A stretch of 64,000 bases of DNA from Lishizhenia tianjinensis (GTDB lineage: Bacteria > Bacteroidota > Bacteroidia > Flavobacteriales_D > Crocinitomicaceae). The notes beneath the pieces are model-generated. The model was not told the DNA's origin. It worked only from the letters and a program-made list of their open reading frames with translations, and ran no database searches. A program made the position numbers and the translations under genes. Shown in pieces: positions 56,041-64,000 of the stretch; position 1 is the first letter of the stretch, and the number at the start of each line of letters is the position of its first letter. The stretch lies in contig CALQIX020000019.1 of assembly GCA_943330745.2 (NCBI GenBank), forward strand, positions 1-64,000, written 5' to 3'.

Positions 56041-56985
56041 ATGATTAAACCTATTTTCTTACTGGTATTTTTATCTTTTTTTGCTCTTATTAATGGACAG
56101 CCTTTTGATTCGTGGGATGAGCACAAAGTAATTGTGCATCGTAATAATCAAGTCAGTGAAATCATGCATATGGATGCTATTTTTAACGAGCGCTGGGATG
56201 TTTTACCTCAAATGAATTATTGGAAAGTTGTTATGCAGTTATCCCCTGATTCATGCGTCGTTAGCCAAGGAACAGATAAAAAAATCCGAAAGATTATGCC
56301 TTCCAAGGATTGGAAATCATTTACTGATGAGCAAAAGGAAAAAGCAAAAGAGGTATTGAAAATGGAGTTGAATGTTCCTTCAAATGAAATCATATCAGTG
56401 GTTGTCGGTAAAAGTAATTTTTATCTTTTCGAAGCGGTGTATTCGTCCCTGTCAAAAGGGGTTGCTGCATTTGAAAAGCACAAAGTAGATCCATGGTATG
56501 CTCAGGCAATTCTGTTGATTGAAAGTCCGGGACAATTAAAAAAATCTACCACTGGTGCATATGGTCCTTTTCAATTGATGCCTGAAGTAGCTCGTCATCA
56601 AGGATTAATCGTAACTGATTGGAAGGACGAGCGCAAAGATTTTGATCGATCCGCATACGGCGCAGCACGATTAATTTCGCGCATTTGTATTCCGGAAGCA
56701 AGACGAATTCTAATTAAGCATGGAATCAATTTTCAAGAAAAGGATCTTTGGTTTCGGTTATTCGTAATGCACATTTACCATGCGGGAGCAGGGAACGTTA
56801 GGGCGGTGGTCGATAAAATTGCACCCAAAAAAGGAGGCAAGGACTTGATTTTAGCCATGTGGCAAACAAAGGCTGCGAGTTTCGGAAATAGTTCCCAAAA
56901 TTACAGTCAGGTTGCGTTGGCTGCCCAGCTCATTTTACATGATTTAATTTACGCCAAATGCGATGATATTTATCATTGTAAATAA
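56041..56985 (+). CDS. Lytic transglycosylase-like (SLT) protein
   Basis: A 314-aa exported protein (signal peptide ~1-19, ending INGQ). Residues ~150-300 resemble an SLT-type goose-lysozyme-like fold: YAQAILLIESPGQ (candidate catalytic Glu), then TGAYGPFQLMPEVARHQGL and a later YHAGAGNVRAV. Such enzymes cut the MurNAc-GlcNAc bond of peptidoglycan. It diverges from mraZ, with MraZ-type boxes between them. A TAGTTTTT element ends 4 bases before the ATG. Confidence 0.75.
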   Translation: MIKPIFLLVFLSFFALINGQPFDSWDEHKVIVHRNNQVSEIMHMDAIFNERWDVLPQMNYWKVVMQLSPDSCVVSQGTDKKIRKIMPSKDWKSFTDEQKEKAKEVLKMELNVPSNEIISVVVGKSNFYLFEAVYSSLSKGVAAFEKHKVDPWYAQAILLIESPGQLKKSTTGAYGPFQLMPEVARHQGLIVTDWKDERKDFDRSAYGAARLISRICIPEARRILIKHGINFQEKDLWFRLFVMHIYHAGAGNVRAVVDKIAPKKGGKDLILAMWQTKAASFGNSSQNYSQVALAAQLILHDLIYAKCDDIYHCK

Positions 56986-56991
56986 GTTCTT

Positions 56992-57351
56992 TTAAGCTGG
57001 AATAAAGATTAACGAGATAGAATTTACGCAATGACGCGTATTTTTGGGTGTGAGTTCTTCTCCTTCAAAAACATGACCCAGATGTCCGCTGCATGCTGCA
57101 CAAACAATTTCAATTCTTTTCCCATCTTTATCTAAAATGCGCTTCACGGAGTGGGGAATTTCATCATCGAATGCTGGCCATCCGCATCCAGAATTAAATT
57201 TTGAATTGGAAAGATACAACGGTTGTTCACATTGCTTGCAAGCATAAAAACCGTCCTCATAAAAACGATCGTATTTTCCGGTATAAGGGTATTCCGTTCC
57301 TTTGTCAATAATTACCCGTTTTTCTTCAGGGGTTAACTCATTTAATTTCAT
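56992..57351 (-). CDS. msrB: Peptide-methionine (R)-S-oxide reductase
   Basis: Repairs methionine R-sulfoxide in proteins. The zinc-binding CxxC pairs (CKQC and CAAC), CGWPAFDDEIP, GHLGHVF and the catalytic RHCVNS are all in place. The start at 57351 (MKLNELTPEEKR) fits the family better than the ATG at 57390, which would overlap the rhomboid gene by 53 bases. There is no signal peptide, so the enzyme is cytoplasmic. About 119 aa, a compact MsrB. Confidence 0.93.
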   Translation of the reverse strand: MKLNELTPEEKRVIIDKGTEYPYTGKYDRFYEDGFYACKQCEQPLYLSNSKFNSGCGWPAFDDEIPHSVKRILDKDGKRIEIVCAACSGHLGHVFEGEELTPKNTRHCVNSISLIFIPA

Positions 57352-58135
57352 CGGTATTTGATCTGATTTTAGAATTTGTTTTGGATTCATCTTTCCTTAT
57401 GTGATAAACAATTTGAATTGGATTCTGGTTCGTTTCGGGAGTTAGTTCTTTTTCTTTTTCTTCCAATTGCCTTAGCCGCTCTAAGTAAATACCTTCTAAG
57501 TCGGGTGGTTCAATGCCCATTTCTCTTTCAATTTCATATTGGAATTTAGGTCGTTTTGGTCCTTCAGTTCTGAAATAAAAAGCCAGCCAAATACCAACGA
57601 TGAGTCCCATAAAATGCCCTTGCCACGATACTTGAGGGTCCATTGGAAAAATGCCCCAAATCAAACTCCCGTATAAAAAAACAACGAATAATGAAAGTGC
57701 TTGCAATGGAAAAAAGCGCCTAATTACACCAGATGTAAAAAGAAATCCAACTAAGGCATAAATCACACCACTCATTCCAATGTGATAACCACTGCTACTA
57801 ATAGCAAATATCCAAACAAAAATTCCAGTTAAGACCCAGGCTGAAACGAAAACTTTCCATGCAACCTCTTTGTATGAATAAAACAAGGCTGTCACCAACA
57901 GGAAAGTGGGTAATGAATTATTAAAAATATGTTTGATGTTTTCCGGAGCATGAATTAAAGGCATAAATAAAATCCCTCTTAATCCTTTCCATGTTTGCGC
58001 TTGAACTCCCCATTCATAAAGGTTTATGGGAAGAATATAATCAACAAGATAAACCAACCACATTAGTCCAACGATAATGAAAGCCGGGATTACAGCATTT
58101 TTTAAGGTTAATTCAAAGGGAGAATTTTGTTGCAT
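57338..58135 (-). CDS. Rhomboid-family intramembrane serine protease
   Basis: A 265-aa membrane protein with six or so hydrophobic helices. The catalytic serine is in HIGMSGVIYAL (~118-128) and the histidine in WQGHFMGLIVG (~170-178), so the Ser-His dyad is intact; the usual loop-1 HxxxN region is represented by HAPENIKHIFNN. The C-terminal ~70 residues are a charged cytoplasmic tail. It cleaves transmembrane substrates within the bilayer; the target is unknown. It overlaps msrB by a few bases. Confidence 0.9.
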   Translation of the reverse strand: MQQNSPFELTLKNAVIPAFIIVGLMWLVYLVDYILPINLYEWGVQAQTWKGLRGILFMPLIHAPENIKHIFNNSLPTFLLVTALFYSYKEVAWKVFVSAWVLTGIFVWIFAISSSGYHIGMSGVIYALVGFLFTSGVIRRFFPLQALSLFVVFLYGSLIWGIFPMDPQVSWQGHFMGLIVGIWLAFYFRTEGPKRPKFQYEIEREMGIEPPDLEGIYLERLRQLEEKEKELTPETNQNPIQIVYHIRKDESKTNSKIRSNTDEIK

Positions 58136-58203
58136 AACCGAATGAAGTCAAAGAATATGCCTTGAAGAATATACTGACAGAACGTCAGTGGAATCCTTTT
58201 CTC

Positions 58204-59172
58204 TTAATATCCTAATTTTGCACGAACGCGCTCAAGTACTTCTTTGGCAACTATTCGAGCTTTCTCAGCACCAAGGGCTAAGACTTCATCCAATTCATGT
58301 TTATTATTCATCAAATAATCAAATCTTTCACGTTCTGTTTGAAATTTATCTAAAATCACTTCGAACAATGCTTGTTTCGCATGACCGTATCCATATCCAC
58401 CTTGGAGGTAATTTTCAGTCATTAACTGAATTTGTTCATGGTTGGCAATCAATTTATACAATGCAAACACGTGACAAGTTGTTGGATCTTTTGGCTCCTC
58501 TAATGCTTTGCTATCTGTTTCTATCGACATTACTTGCTTGCGCAATTGCTTTTCAGGTAAAAATATATTGATGGTATTGTCGCGCGACTTACTCATTTTT
58601 TCGCCATCAGTTCCTGGGATGAGCTTATTCTCCTCTTGGATTTTTTCGCTCGGTAAAACAAATGTTTCTCCCATTTTTGTATTGAAGCGGGCAGCTACAT
58701 CGCGTGTCATTTCCAAATGTTGAAGTTGATCTTTTCCAACCGGAACAATTTCAGCATCATATAAAAGTATATCCGCTGCCATCAACATTGGATAGGTAAA
58801 TAACCCACCATTTACATCTTCCAAACGATCTTGTTTATCCTTAAAACTATGTGCCAAACTCAATCGTGAAAACGGATAAAAACTCAGTAAATACCACATC
58901 AATTCAGTAACCATGGGTATATCACTCTGACGGTAAAAAACAGTTTTCAGAGGATCTAAGCCACACCCCAACCAAACTGCGGCAGTAGCATAGGTATTGT
59001 CTTTTAATTCGTTTGGATCTTTGATTTGAGTTAAAGAATGTAAATCGGCGATAAACAAAAATGATTCATTTCCTGGATTTTTAGACATTTCTATCGCAGG
59101 TAGGATAGCTCCTAAAAGATTTCCTAAATGTGGAGTTCCAGTACTTTGTACACCTGTTAAGATTCTTGCCAT
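58204..59172 (-). CDS. trpS: Tryptophan--tRNA ligase
   Basis: Class I aminoacyl-tRNA synthetase of 322 aa. The HIGH equivalent is TGTPHLGN at the N-terminus and the KMSKS loop is GEKMSKSRDN. MLMAADILLYDAEIVPVGKDQ is the dimer/tryptophan-binding region. It stands alone and diverges from the plsC-like gene. No leader attenuator was seen. Confidence 0.96.
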   Translation of the reverse strand: MARILTGVQSTGTPHLGNLLGAILPAIEMSKNPGNESFLFIADLHSLTQIKDPNELKDNTYATAAVWLGCGLDPLKTVFYRQSDIPMVTELMWYLLSFYPFSRLSLAHSFKDKQDRLEDVNGGLFTYPMLMAADILLYDAEIVPVGKDQLQHLEMTRDVAARFNTKMGETFVLPSEKIQEENKLIPGTDGEKMSKSRDNTINIFLPEKQLRKQVMSIETDSKALEEPKDPTTCHVFALYKLIANHEQIQLMTENYLQGGYGYGHAKQALFEVILDKFQTERERFDYLMNNKHELDEVLALGAEKARIVAKEVLERVRAKLGY

Positions 59173-59247
59173 AACACTATTTTTAGCTAAATTAATGATT
59201 TTGTGGGACTATAAATTGGAAAATAGCTGTCTTTTAATGAAAGTTCT

Positions 59248-59255
59248 TACATTTG
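59248..59255 (+). promoter_or_regulatory. -7 element of the plsC-like gene, leaderless spacing
   Basis: TACATTTG, ending 4 bases before the ATG at 59260, the same spacing as for ispE and the HU/SPOR gene. No TTG at the usual distance. Confidence 0.5.
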
Positions 59256-59259
59256 ATAC

Positions 59260-60033
59260 ATGCGAACCTTAATTTCTATTGGCTCTTTTTTATGGAAAGT
59301 CTATATTGGAATTGTCTTTATTTTTTTCGCTGTTTTTCTGTATCCATTTTTTTTAGTCCTTCTGTGGAATCGTAAATGGAGAAAATTCAGTTTTAAATTG
59401 TTCGTCTTTTGGAGTTGGATGATGCGAATCTTTTGTTTTTACAAAATTAATCGTTTGAAAAACAGTCTTCTACCTGAACCTCCCTATGTCATTGTGGCTA
59501 ATCACACTTCCTATTTAGACATATTTTTTATGTATTCTCTTTTTCCGAAAAATCCGTTTGTTTTTTTAGGTAAAAGTGAAATTTTAAGTTATCCAATCAT
59601 TCGAACCTATTTTCAGGATTTAAATGTGCCAGTTTTTCGAAATAATAAACGCAAGGCGGCTCGCTCTTACATGGAAGCAATTAAAAAGGTAGAGGAAGGT
59701 TATTCGTTGGTGATTTTTCCCGAAGGTGGTATTCCGGATGATGATATTCCGCGCATGAAGCACTTTAAGGAAGGGGCTTTCAAATTGGCCAAAAGCTGCA
59801 AGATTCCAATAATCCCGGTTACTTTTACGAATAATTTTAAACTTTTTTCGGATCCTACGCATCATCATGGCACAGCTCATCCAGGAATTTCTAAGGTTCA
59901 TATTCATGAATATATTCCGAACAGCCAGGTGATGGAAATGTCTGTTAGCGACTTAGCCTCCCTTTGTTTTTCAACCATTAATCAACCGCTTTTGGAGGAA
60001 TATCCGCGATTAAGAAATCTCAAAGCTCAATGA
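59260..60033 (+). CDS. 1-acyl-sn-glycerol-3-phosphate acyltransferase (PlsC-like)
   Basis: A 257-aa membrane acyltransferase. N-terminal hydrophobic segments (~1-35) anchor it to the inner membrane. The catalytic NHTSYLD (His near residue 82) and the substrate motif FPEGG (~153) are present. It acylates lysophosphatidate in phospholipid synthesis. The next gene starts 1 base after its stop. Confidence 0.9.
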   Translation: MRTLISIGSFLWKVYIGIVFIFFAVFLYPFFLVLLWNRKWRKFSFKLFVFWSWMMRIFCFYKINRLKNSLLPEPPYVIVANHTSYLDIFFMYSLFPKNPFVFLGKSEILSYPIIRTYFQDLNVPVFRNNKRKAARSYMEAIKKVEEGYSLVIFPEGGIPDDDIPRMKHFKEGAFKLAKSCKIPIIPVTFTNNFKLFSDPTHHHGTAHPGISKVHIHEYIPNSQVMEMSVSDLASLCFSTINQPLLEEYPRLRNLKAQ

Positions 60034-60034
60034 A

Positions 60035-60922
60035 ATGAAAGTAGCGGGATTTACTTTTATAAAGAATGCGTTGATATACGATTATCCAATTGTAGAAGCC
60101 ATACAATCGATTCTTCCCATATGTGATGAGGTGGTAGTTGCAGTGGGGAAATCCGAAGATAAAACACTAGAATTGATACAAGCTATTCATCCATCAAAAA
60201 TCAGAATCATTGAAACGGTTTGGGATGATTCTCTGCGCGAGGGTGGGAGAGTTTTAGCGGTTGAAACGGATAAAGCGTTTGCTGCTATATCCCAAGAAAT
60301 GGATTGGGCAATATACATTCAAGGGGACGAAGTGATCCATGAAGATTACCTGGAAAAAATGAGATTGGGGATGGAAAAATGCTGGAAAGAACCGGAAATT
60401 GATGGACTTTTATTTCGGTATCAACATTTTTATGGTTCCTATGATTATGTGGGTTCATCGCCCGGTTGGTATCGAAACGAGATAAGAATCGTCAGAAATG
60501 ATAAATCAATATATTCCTACAAAGACGCACAAGGTTTTCGGAAAAATGAAAATGAGAAACTGAATGTTGCTAGCATCGATGCTGAAGTCTATCATTATGG
60601 TTGGGTGAAAGATCCACGCGCAATGCAATTGAAACAAGAATCCTTCAATAAACTATGGCATGACGATTCGTGGGTAGATCAACACGTTGTAAAAGCGGAT
60701 GAATTTGATTATGAAAGTCATATTTCAGAATTGAAAAAATTTGACGGGTCACACCCTCGAGTTATGGAAAGCAGAATTAATCAAAAAAATTGGAAATTTG
60801 ATTTCGATATTTCACGAAATAAAAGAAATTTGAAAGACTGGTTCAAGAATTTCCTTTACACGTATCTTAACATAAACGTGAGTTATAAAAACTACCGCTT
60901 GGTCAAAAGAATTAAGGAATAA
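60035..60922 (+). CDS. Glycosyltransferase family 2-like protein
   Basis: A 295-aa protein. It opens with MKVAGFTFIKNALIYDYPIV, the layout of nucleotide-sugar-binding GT-A enzymes, and has a metal-binding-like region AIYIQGDEVIHEDYL (~88-102) equivalent to the DxD area. The C-terminal half has no clear motif. The product and acceptor are unknown; a cell-surface glycan is likely. It is translationally coupled to the plsC-like gene. Confidence 0.7.
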   Translation: MKVAGFTFIKNALIYDYPIVEAIQSILPICDEVVVAVGKSEDKTLELIQAIHPSKIRIIETVWDDSLREGGRVLAVETDKAFAAISQEMDWAIYIQGDEVIHEDYLEKMRLGMEKCWKEPEIDGLLFRYQHFYGSYDYVGSSPGWYRNEIRIVRNDKSIYSYKDAQGFRKNENEKLNVASIDAEVYHYGWVKDPRAMQLKQESFNKLWHDDSWVDQHVVKADEFDYESHISELKKFDGSHPRVMESRINQKNWKFDFDISRNKRNLKDWFKNFLYTYLNINVSYKNYRLVKRIKE

Positions 60923-61247
60923 CTGTTACCGATCCAATGGCAGCAACACCATCAATGAAGCATCCTTCGGGTGATTTAGCCTTGCTTATGGTTGCAAAAA
61001 ACTGCAAATTCAATCCTTTTTTCTTATAGTTATCAGCTAAGTCAACAGGGTAAATTTTATTGCCAACATTAATTCCCTCTACCTGTGAACTTGTAATTTC
61101 AATGTAAACGGGACATCCATTTTCTGATAGATGAACAATGCCTTGGCAATTATAAGCAAATGAAACAGGAAGGTCTTTGTGTGAACAACATGAGCCTGCT
61201 GCAAAAACGATACTCAGCAATAAGGTGAAGGAAAATAACAATTTCAT
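60912..61247 (-). CDS. Small putative lipoprotein
   Basis: A 111-aa protein with a lipoprotein signal (lipobox AAGSC, Cys ~20, followed by another Cys). Further cysteines at YNCQG, NGCPV and EGCFI suggest disulfides. The family is unknown. It has its own promoter, TATATTTG, on the minus strand at 61264-61271, 16 bases before the ATG. The 3' end overlaps the converging glycosyltransferase gene by 11 bases. Confidence 0.6.
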   Translation of the reverse strand: MKLLFSFTLLLSIVFAAGSCCSHKDLPVSFAYNCQGIVHLSENGCPVYIEITSSQVEGINVGNKIYPVDLADNYKKKGLNLQFFATISKAKSPEGCFIDGVAAIGSVTVIP

Positions 61248-61263
61248 AGCGCAATATTTTAAA

Positions 61264-61271
61264 CAAATATA
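61264..61271 (-). promoter_or_regulatory. -7 element of the small lipoprotein gene
   Basis: TATATTTG on the minus strand, 16 bases before the ATG. It immediately follows the T-run of the hairpin at 61272-61300. Confidence 0.55.
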
Positions 61272-61300
61272 AAAAAAAAGAGGTCATTGCTGACCTCCTT
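61272..61300 (-). terminator. Hairpin plus T-run upstream of the small lipoprotein gene
   Basis: On the minus strand GAGGTCA, loop GCAA, TGACCTC and about nine T, the form of a strong terminator. No annotated minus-strand gene lies before it, so it may end an unannotated short RNA coming from ~61300-61450. Confidence 0.6.
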
Positions 61301-61453
61301 TCCTAATTTAACCTGTAGCTGTTAATTTAGATCCTGATTCAGATAAACGGTAAAGCCTTATTAAGGTTACATTTTTTAAATAAAAAACCGTAATTAACAC
61401 CATTTTATGGATAAAGATTTCAAAGGCACCTTAAAATTAAATCATTCAAAAAG

Positions 61454-61461
61454 TACCTTTG
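61454..61461 (+). promoter_or_regulatory. -7 element of the SirB1-like gene
   Basis: TACCTTTG, 9 bases before the ATG at 61471. It decides the start: the TTG codon at 61459 lies inside the promoter element and is therefore rejected. Confidence 0.5.
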
Positions 61462-61470
61462 AAACGAAAT

Positions 61471-62346
61471 ATGTTGCAAGCTACTTCCATACAAGCATTA
61501 ATTAGATTGGTTGACGATCCGGATGATCATATCTATGAACACGTTAGAGAAGAGTTGATTCGTTGTGGAACATCGGCTTTGCCTTTTCTTGAAAACACCT
61601 GGGAAAATGATCTTTTTGGAAACAATCACCACAATCGCATAGATGATATCATACGGGATATTCAATTTGAAGAAGTGAAAAAAGAACTGAACAATTGGTT
61701 AAATTCTTCTGATAAAGATTTATTGAAAGGTGCGTGTATCATTGCTAAATATGAATTTCCTGATTTAGATGAAGCAGAAATTATTGATTTAATTCAAAAT
61801 ATTAGACGTGATATATGGTTAGAGCTGAATGACAATCAAACCGCTTTTGAAAAAGTAAAGATTTTCAATAAAATATTTTTTGCGCATCATCAGTTTGAAG
61901 GGGATGCGGATGATTTTTTAGCGCCACCAAATTCGTACATCAATCAAGTATTAGCAACGCGAAAAGGAAATCCATTGAGTTTGAGTTTGATTTACAGCGT
62001 GATTGCTCAATCTCTCGATTTACCTGTTTATGGGGTTAATTTACCCAATCATTTTGTGTTGGCATATATGGATGTGAATGGCATTCACGTGTTAAATGAT
62101 CAGGAAAATGAATATGGTGTTTTGTTTTACATCAACACTTTCGCAAAAGGATCTTTGTTTGATACAACTGAGATTAAGGCCTTTTTGGATGGATTGAATG
62201 TTCCGCACAAACGAGAGTATTTTGAGCCTTGTTCAAATACAGCAATTATTCGGCGTATGTTAACAAACTTAATCACTACTTATCAAAAAAACGGTAGATC
62301 GAAAAAAGTGGAGGATTTAAGTTTATTACGAACTATTTTAGACTAA
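61471..62346 (+). CDS. SirB1-family transglutaminase-like protein
   Basis: A 291-aa protein of the SirB1 family. The N-terminal half is helical HEAT-like (SIQALIRLVDDPDDHIYEHV). The central region, FLAPPNSYINQVLATRKGNPLSLSLIYSVIAQ, then LPVYGVNLPNHFVLAYMD, gives the transglutaminase-like His; the usual catalytic cysteine position reads Ser here (NPLSLS), as in most SirB1 proteins. The enzymatic activity is unproven. The next gene begins 2 bases after its stop. Confidence 0.82.
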   Translation: MLQATSIQALIRLVDDPDDHIYEHVREELIRCGTSALPFLENTWENDLFGNNHHNRIDDIIRDIQFEEVKKELNNWLNSSDKDLLKGACIIAKYEFPDLDEAEIIDLIQNIRRDIWLELNDNQTAFEKVKIFNKIFFAHHQFEGDADDFLAPPNSYINQVLATRKGNPLSLSLIYSVIAQSLDLPVYGVNLPNHFVLAYMDVNGIHVLNDQENEYGVLFYINTFAKGSLFDTTEIKAFLDGLNVPHKREYFEPCSNTAIIRRMLTNLITTYQKNGRSKKVEDLSLLRTILD

Positions 62347-62348
62347 CC

Positions 62349-62831
62349 ATGGGAGCAAAATCATTGATTGACCTGTTGAAATTGCTGCCTCATCCTGAAG
62401 GAGGTTATTTTCGCGAAACGTATCGTTCCAATGAAAAAACAGTAAATGCGGAAGGGGCTACCAGAAGTCAAAGTACGGCGATTTATTTCTTGTTAGAAAA
62501 TGAAAATAAGTCTCATTTTCATCGCATTAAGTCCGATGAACTTTGGTTTTTTCATCAGGGGGAACCCATTGAAATCCTTTATTTCGAAAATTCAGAATTG
62601 CATACCATTCAATTGGGAAATGATTTTCATTTGGGACAGGTTGCTCAAGCAGTAATTCCCGCTAATGTTTGGTTTGCTTCCCGATTGGCGGGTGGTACAG
62701 GATATGGATTGGTGAGTTGCACGGTTTCTCCTGGATTTGATTTCCTGGATTTTGAAATGGCAACGAAACAAAATTTAGTAGCAGAATTCCCTGGTTTTTC
62801 TGAAATCATCGAAGAAATGACCTTAGACTAG
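62349..62831 (+). CDS. Cupin protein of the DUF985 family
   Basis: A 160-aa protein starting LLKLLPHPEGGYFRETYRS, the DUF985 signature. Cupin motif 1 is SHFHRIKSDELWFFHQGEP and motif 2 is near AVIPANVWFASRL. Metal-binding residues are partly kept. The ligand is unknown. Its 3' end overlaps the converging DCC gene by 4 bases. Confidence 0.88.
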   Translation: MGAKSLIDLLKLLPHPEGGYFRETYRSNEKTVNAEGATRSQSTAIYFLLENENKSHFHRIKSDELWFFHQGEPIEILYFENSELHTIQLGNDFHLGQVAQAVIPANVWFASRLAGGTGYGLVSCTVSPGFDFLDFEMATKQNLVAEFPGFSEIIEEMTLD

Positions 62832-63220
62832 GCAATGAATCGGGTTGAGTTTCCTTTGTCAAGTTTACATTCAGTATTGGGGATGTGCTTTCTGAAAAAG
62901 GCAACCAAATCATACAGTAAGTCTCTTAAAAACCAGGGCATTATCCAGAATATCACGCAAATACTCCAAGGTTTTTTCAAGAATGGAATTAGTTGAATCA
63001 CGGCACTGGATTTTTTAAAAACCTTACTACCATTGTAAAAATAAAGAGTGTTTAAGCGCTTCGTATCGTATCCTTTTCGTTTCAAAAATTCAGTCCCAAA
63101 CTCACTTTGCAAGGAACAAAAATGTAATTTTTCGCCGCGTTCATTTTTTAAAATAAATTGAATAACGCGGTTGCATAGCCCACAATCTCCGTCATAAAAA
63201 ACGACTGTGTCTTGTTCCAT
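62828..63220 (-). CDS. DCC-family thiol-disulfide oxidoreductase-like protein (DUF393)
   Basis: A 130-aa protein with the diagnostic N-terminal FYDGDCGLCNRVIQF (DGDCxxC) and the downstream SLQSEFG and SSAVIQLIPFL blocks of DUF393. There is a hydrophobic segment at ~90-103. It may be a membrane-associated thiol enzyme; no verified substrate. It adjoins the cysteine desulfurase with a one-base overlap and is probably cotranscribed with it. Confidence 0.88.
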   Translation of the reverse strand: MEQDTVVFYDGDCGLCNRVIQFILKNERGEKLHFCSLQSEFGTEFLKRKGYDTKRLNTLYFYNGSKVFKKSSAVIQLIPFLKKPWSICVIFWIMPWFLRDLLYDLVAFFRKHIPNTECKLDKGNSTRFIA

Positions 63221-64000
63221 TATTTCAACATTTGAATCGCTCTGGCCAATGCCTCGGCAAATAAATCTATTTCAGCTTTCGTATTGTATAGGGCGAAAGA
63301 AGCACGAATAGTGCCCGGAATTTGATAGAAATCCATTAATGGCTGCGTACAATGATGACCTGTTCTTACGGCAATTCCTTGTTTGTCTAACAAAGTTCCA
63401 ATATCAAAAGGATGAATATTGTCAACTACGAAAGAAACAACACTTGCCTTATCGGAAGCAGTTCCAATTATTCTTAGACCATTAAATGAGCTCAACACTT
63501 CTTCAGTATACATCAAGAGTGAATGTTCATATTCAATTACCTGCTCTAGATTCAGTTGTTGCATAAATTCAAAAGCCTTGCCTAGTGCAATTCCACCAGA
63601 AATATGCGGCGTTCCGGCTTCAAATTTATGGGGCAATTCGTTATACGTTGTTTTAGCAAAGCTCACTTTTGCAATCATATCACCACCACCTTGATAGGGA
63701 GGAAGGTTCTCTAAAATTTGTTTTTTACCATAGAGAATTCCAACTCCTGTTGGGCCAAATACTTTATGTCCAGAAAACGCAAAAAAATCACAATCTAACG
63801 CTTGAACATCAATGGGGAAATGTTGAATGCTCTGTGCTCCATCAATTAATACTTTAGCACCAGCGGCATGAGCTTTTTTGATAAGATCTTCCACTGGGTT
63901 TATCGTCCCAAGTGTGTTTGATACATGGGTTATAGAGAGTAATTTGGTTTTTTCTGACAACAAATTATCAACTGCTTCCAAATCTAATTCTCCGTTTTCG
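63220..64000 (-). CDS. sufS: Cysteine desulfurase, SufS type (5' end outside the window)
   Basis: PLP enzyme that takes sulfur from cysteine for Fe-S cluster assembly. The visible 260 residues include VLIDGAQSIQHFPIDV, the Schiff-base lysine in SGHKVFGPTG, and the catalytic loop RTGHHCTQPLM, whose spacing is of the SufS rather than the IscS type. The frame is open to the end of the window, so about 140 N-terminal residues are missing. The apparent start at 63981 is an internal TTG. Confidence 0.88.
   Translation of the reverse strand, partial: ENGELDLEAVDNLLSEKTKLLSITHVSNTLGTINPVEDLIKKAHAAGAKVLIDGAQSIQHFPIDVQALDCDFFAFSGHKVFGPTGVGILYGKKQILENLPPYQGGGDMIAKVSFAKTTYNELPHKFEAGTPHISGGIALGKAFEFMQQLNLEQVIEYEHSLLMYTEEVLSSFNGLRIIGTASDKASVVSFVVDNIHPFDIGTLLDKQGIAVRTGHHCTQPLMDFYQIPGTIRASFALYNTKAEIDLFAEALARAIQMLK

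Noticed and set aside
1..64000. CRISPR arrays or rRNA genes
   Set aside because: I saw no regularly spaced repeat-spacer pattern and no rRNA signature anywhere in the window.

Overview
The window is a piece of a low-GC chromosome from the phylum Bacteroidota, most likely a member of the Flavobacteriales. Four things support this. Promoters carry the Bacteroidota -7 element TAnnTTTG. There is a dcw cell-wall/division cluster ending in an FtsZ with the tail NSFLHDNVD. TonB-receptor, SPOR/HU and lipoprotein genes are abundant. Shine-Dalgarno sites are scarce. I cannot fix the genus from sequence alone.

Layout. (1) 1-9622 is ordinary chromosome: the end of a saccharopine dehydrogenase gene, fabD, three envelope/secreted proteins of uncertain role, priA, a DUF4143-type ATPase, a LEA-like lipoprotein and an M20 dipeptidase. 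A tRNA-Arg(CCT) and the 4.5S SRP RNA follow. (2) 10243-29570 is a genomic island of about 19.3 kb inserted in a tRNA-Met(CAT) gene. A perfect 44-bp direct repeat flanks it, and a tyrosine integrase with an Xis-like partner sits at the tRNA end. The original tRNA terminator is stranded at the far end, and the island supplies a new tRNA 3' part that, unlike the old one, encodes CCA. (3) 29602-39404 is chromosome again: ispE, accA, a TonB receptor, kdsB, an HU/SPOR protein, a C1 peptidase, a lipoprotein and kbl. (4) 39370-55744 is one long minus-strand operon running mraZ-rsmH-ftsL-ftsI-murE-mraY-murD-(unknown)-ftsW-murG-murC-ftsQ-ftsA-ftsZ-yqeY, closed by a strong terminator and headed by MraZ-type boxes. 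(5) 56041-64000 holds a lytic-transglycosylase-like gene diverging from mraZ, msrB, a rhomboid protease, trpS, plsC-like, a glycosyltransferase, small proteins, and the end of a sufS-type cysteine desulfurase.

The accessory island is the most interesting part. Its centrepiece is a tightly coupled five-gene minus-strand operon (25945 to 14976). It encodes an XRE regulator, an Eco57I-like Type IIG restriction-modification enzyme, a GmrSD-family DUF262/DUF1524 nuclease, a 1471-aa protein joining a Vsr/DUF559-like nuclease to a RecQ-like helicase, and a coiled-coil protein with a C-terminal membrane anchor. I recognise each part except the last, but not the combination as a named system. It is a strong candidate for a composite anti-phage defence system. 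The island also has an HNH nuclease gene translationally coupled to a HIT-family gene, four overlapping genes of unknown function, a serine recombinase, and a 457-aa protein with family A polymerase motifs that may replicate the element. I see no relaxase or conjugation genes.
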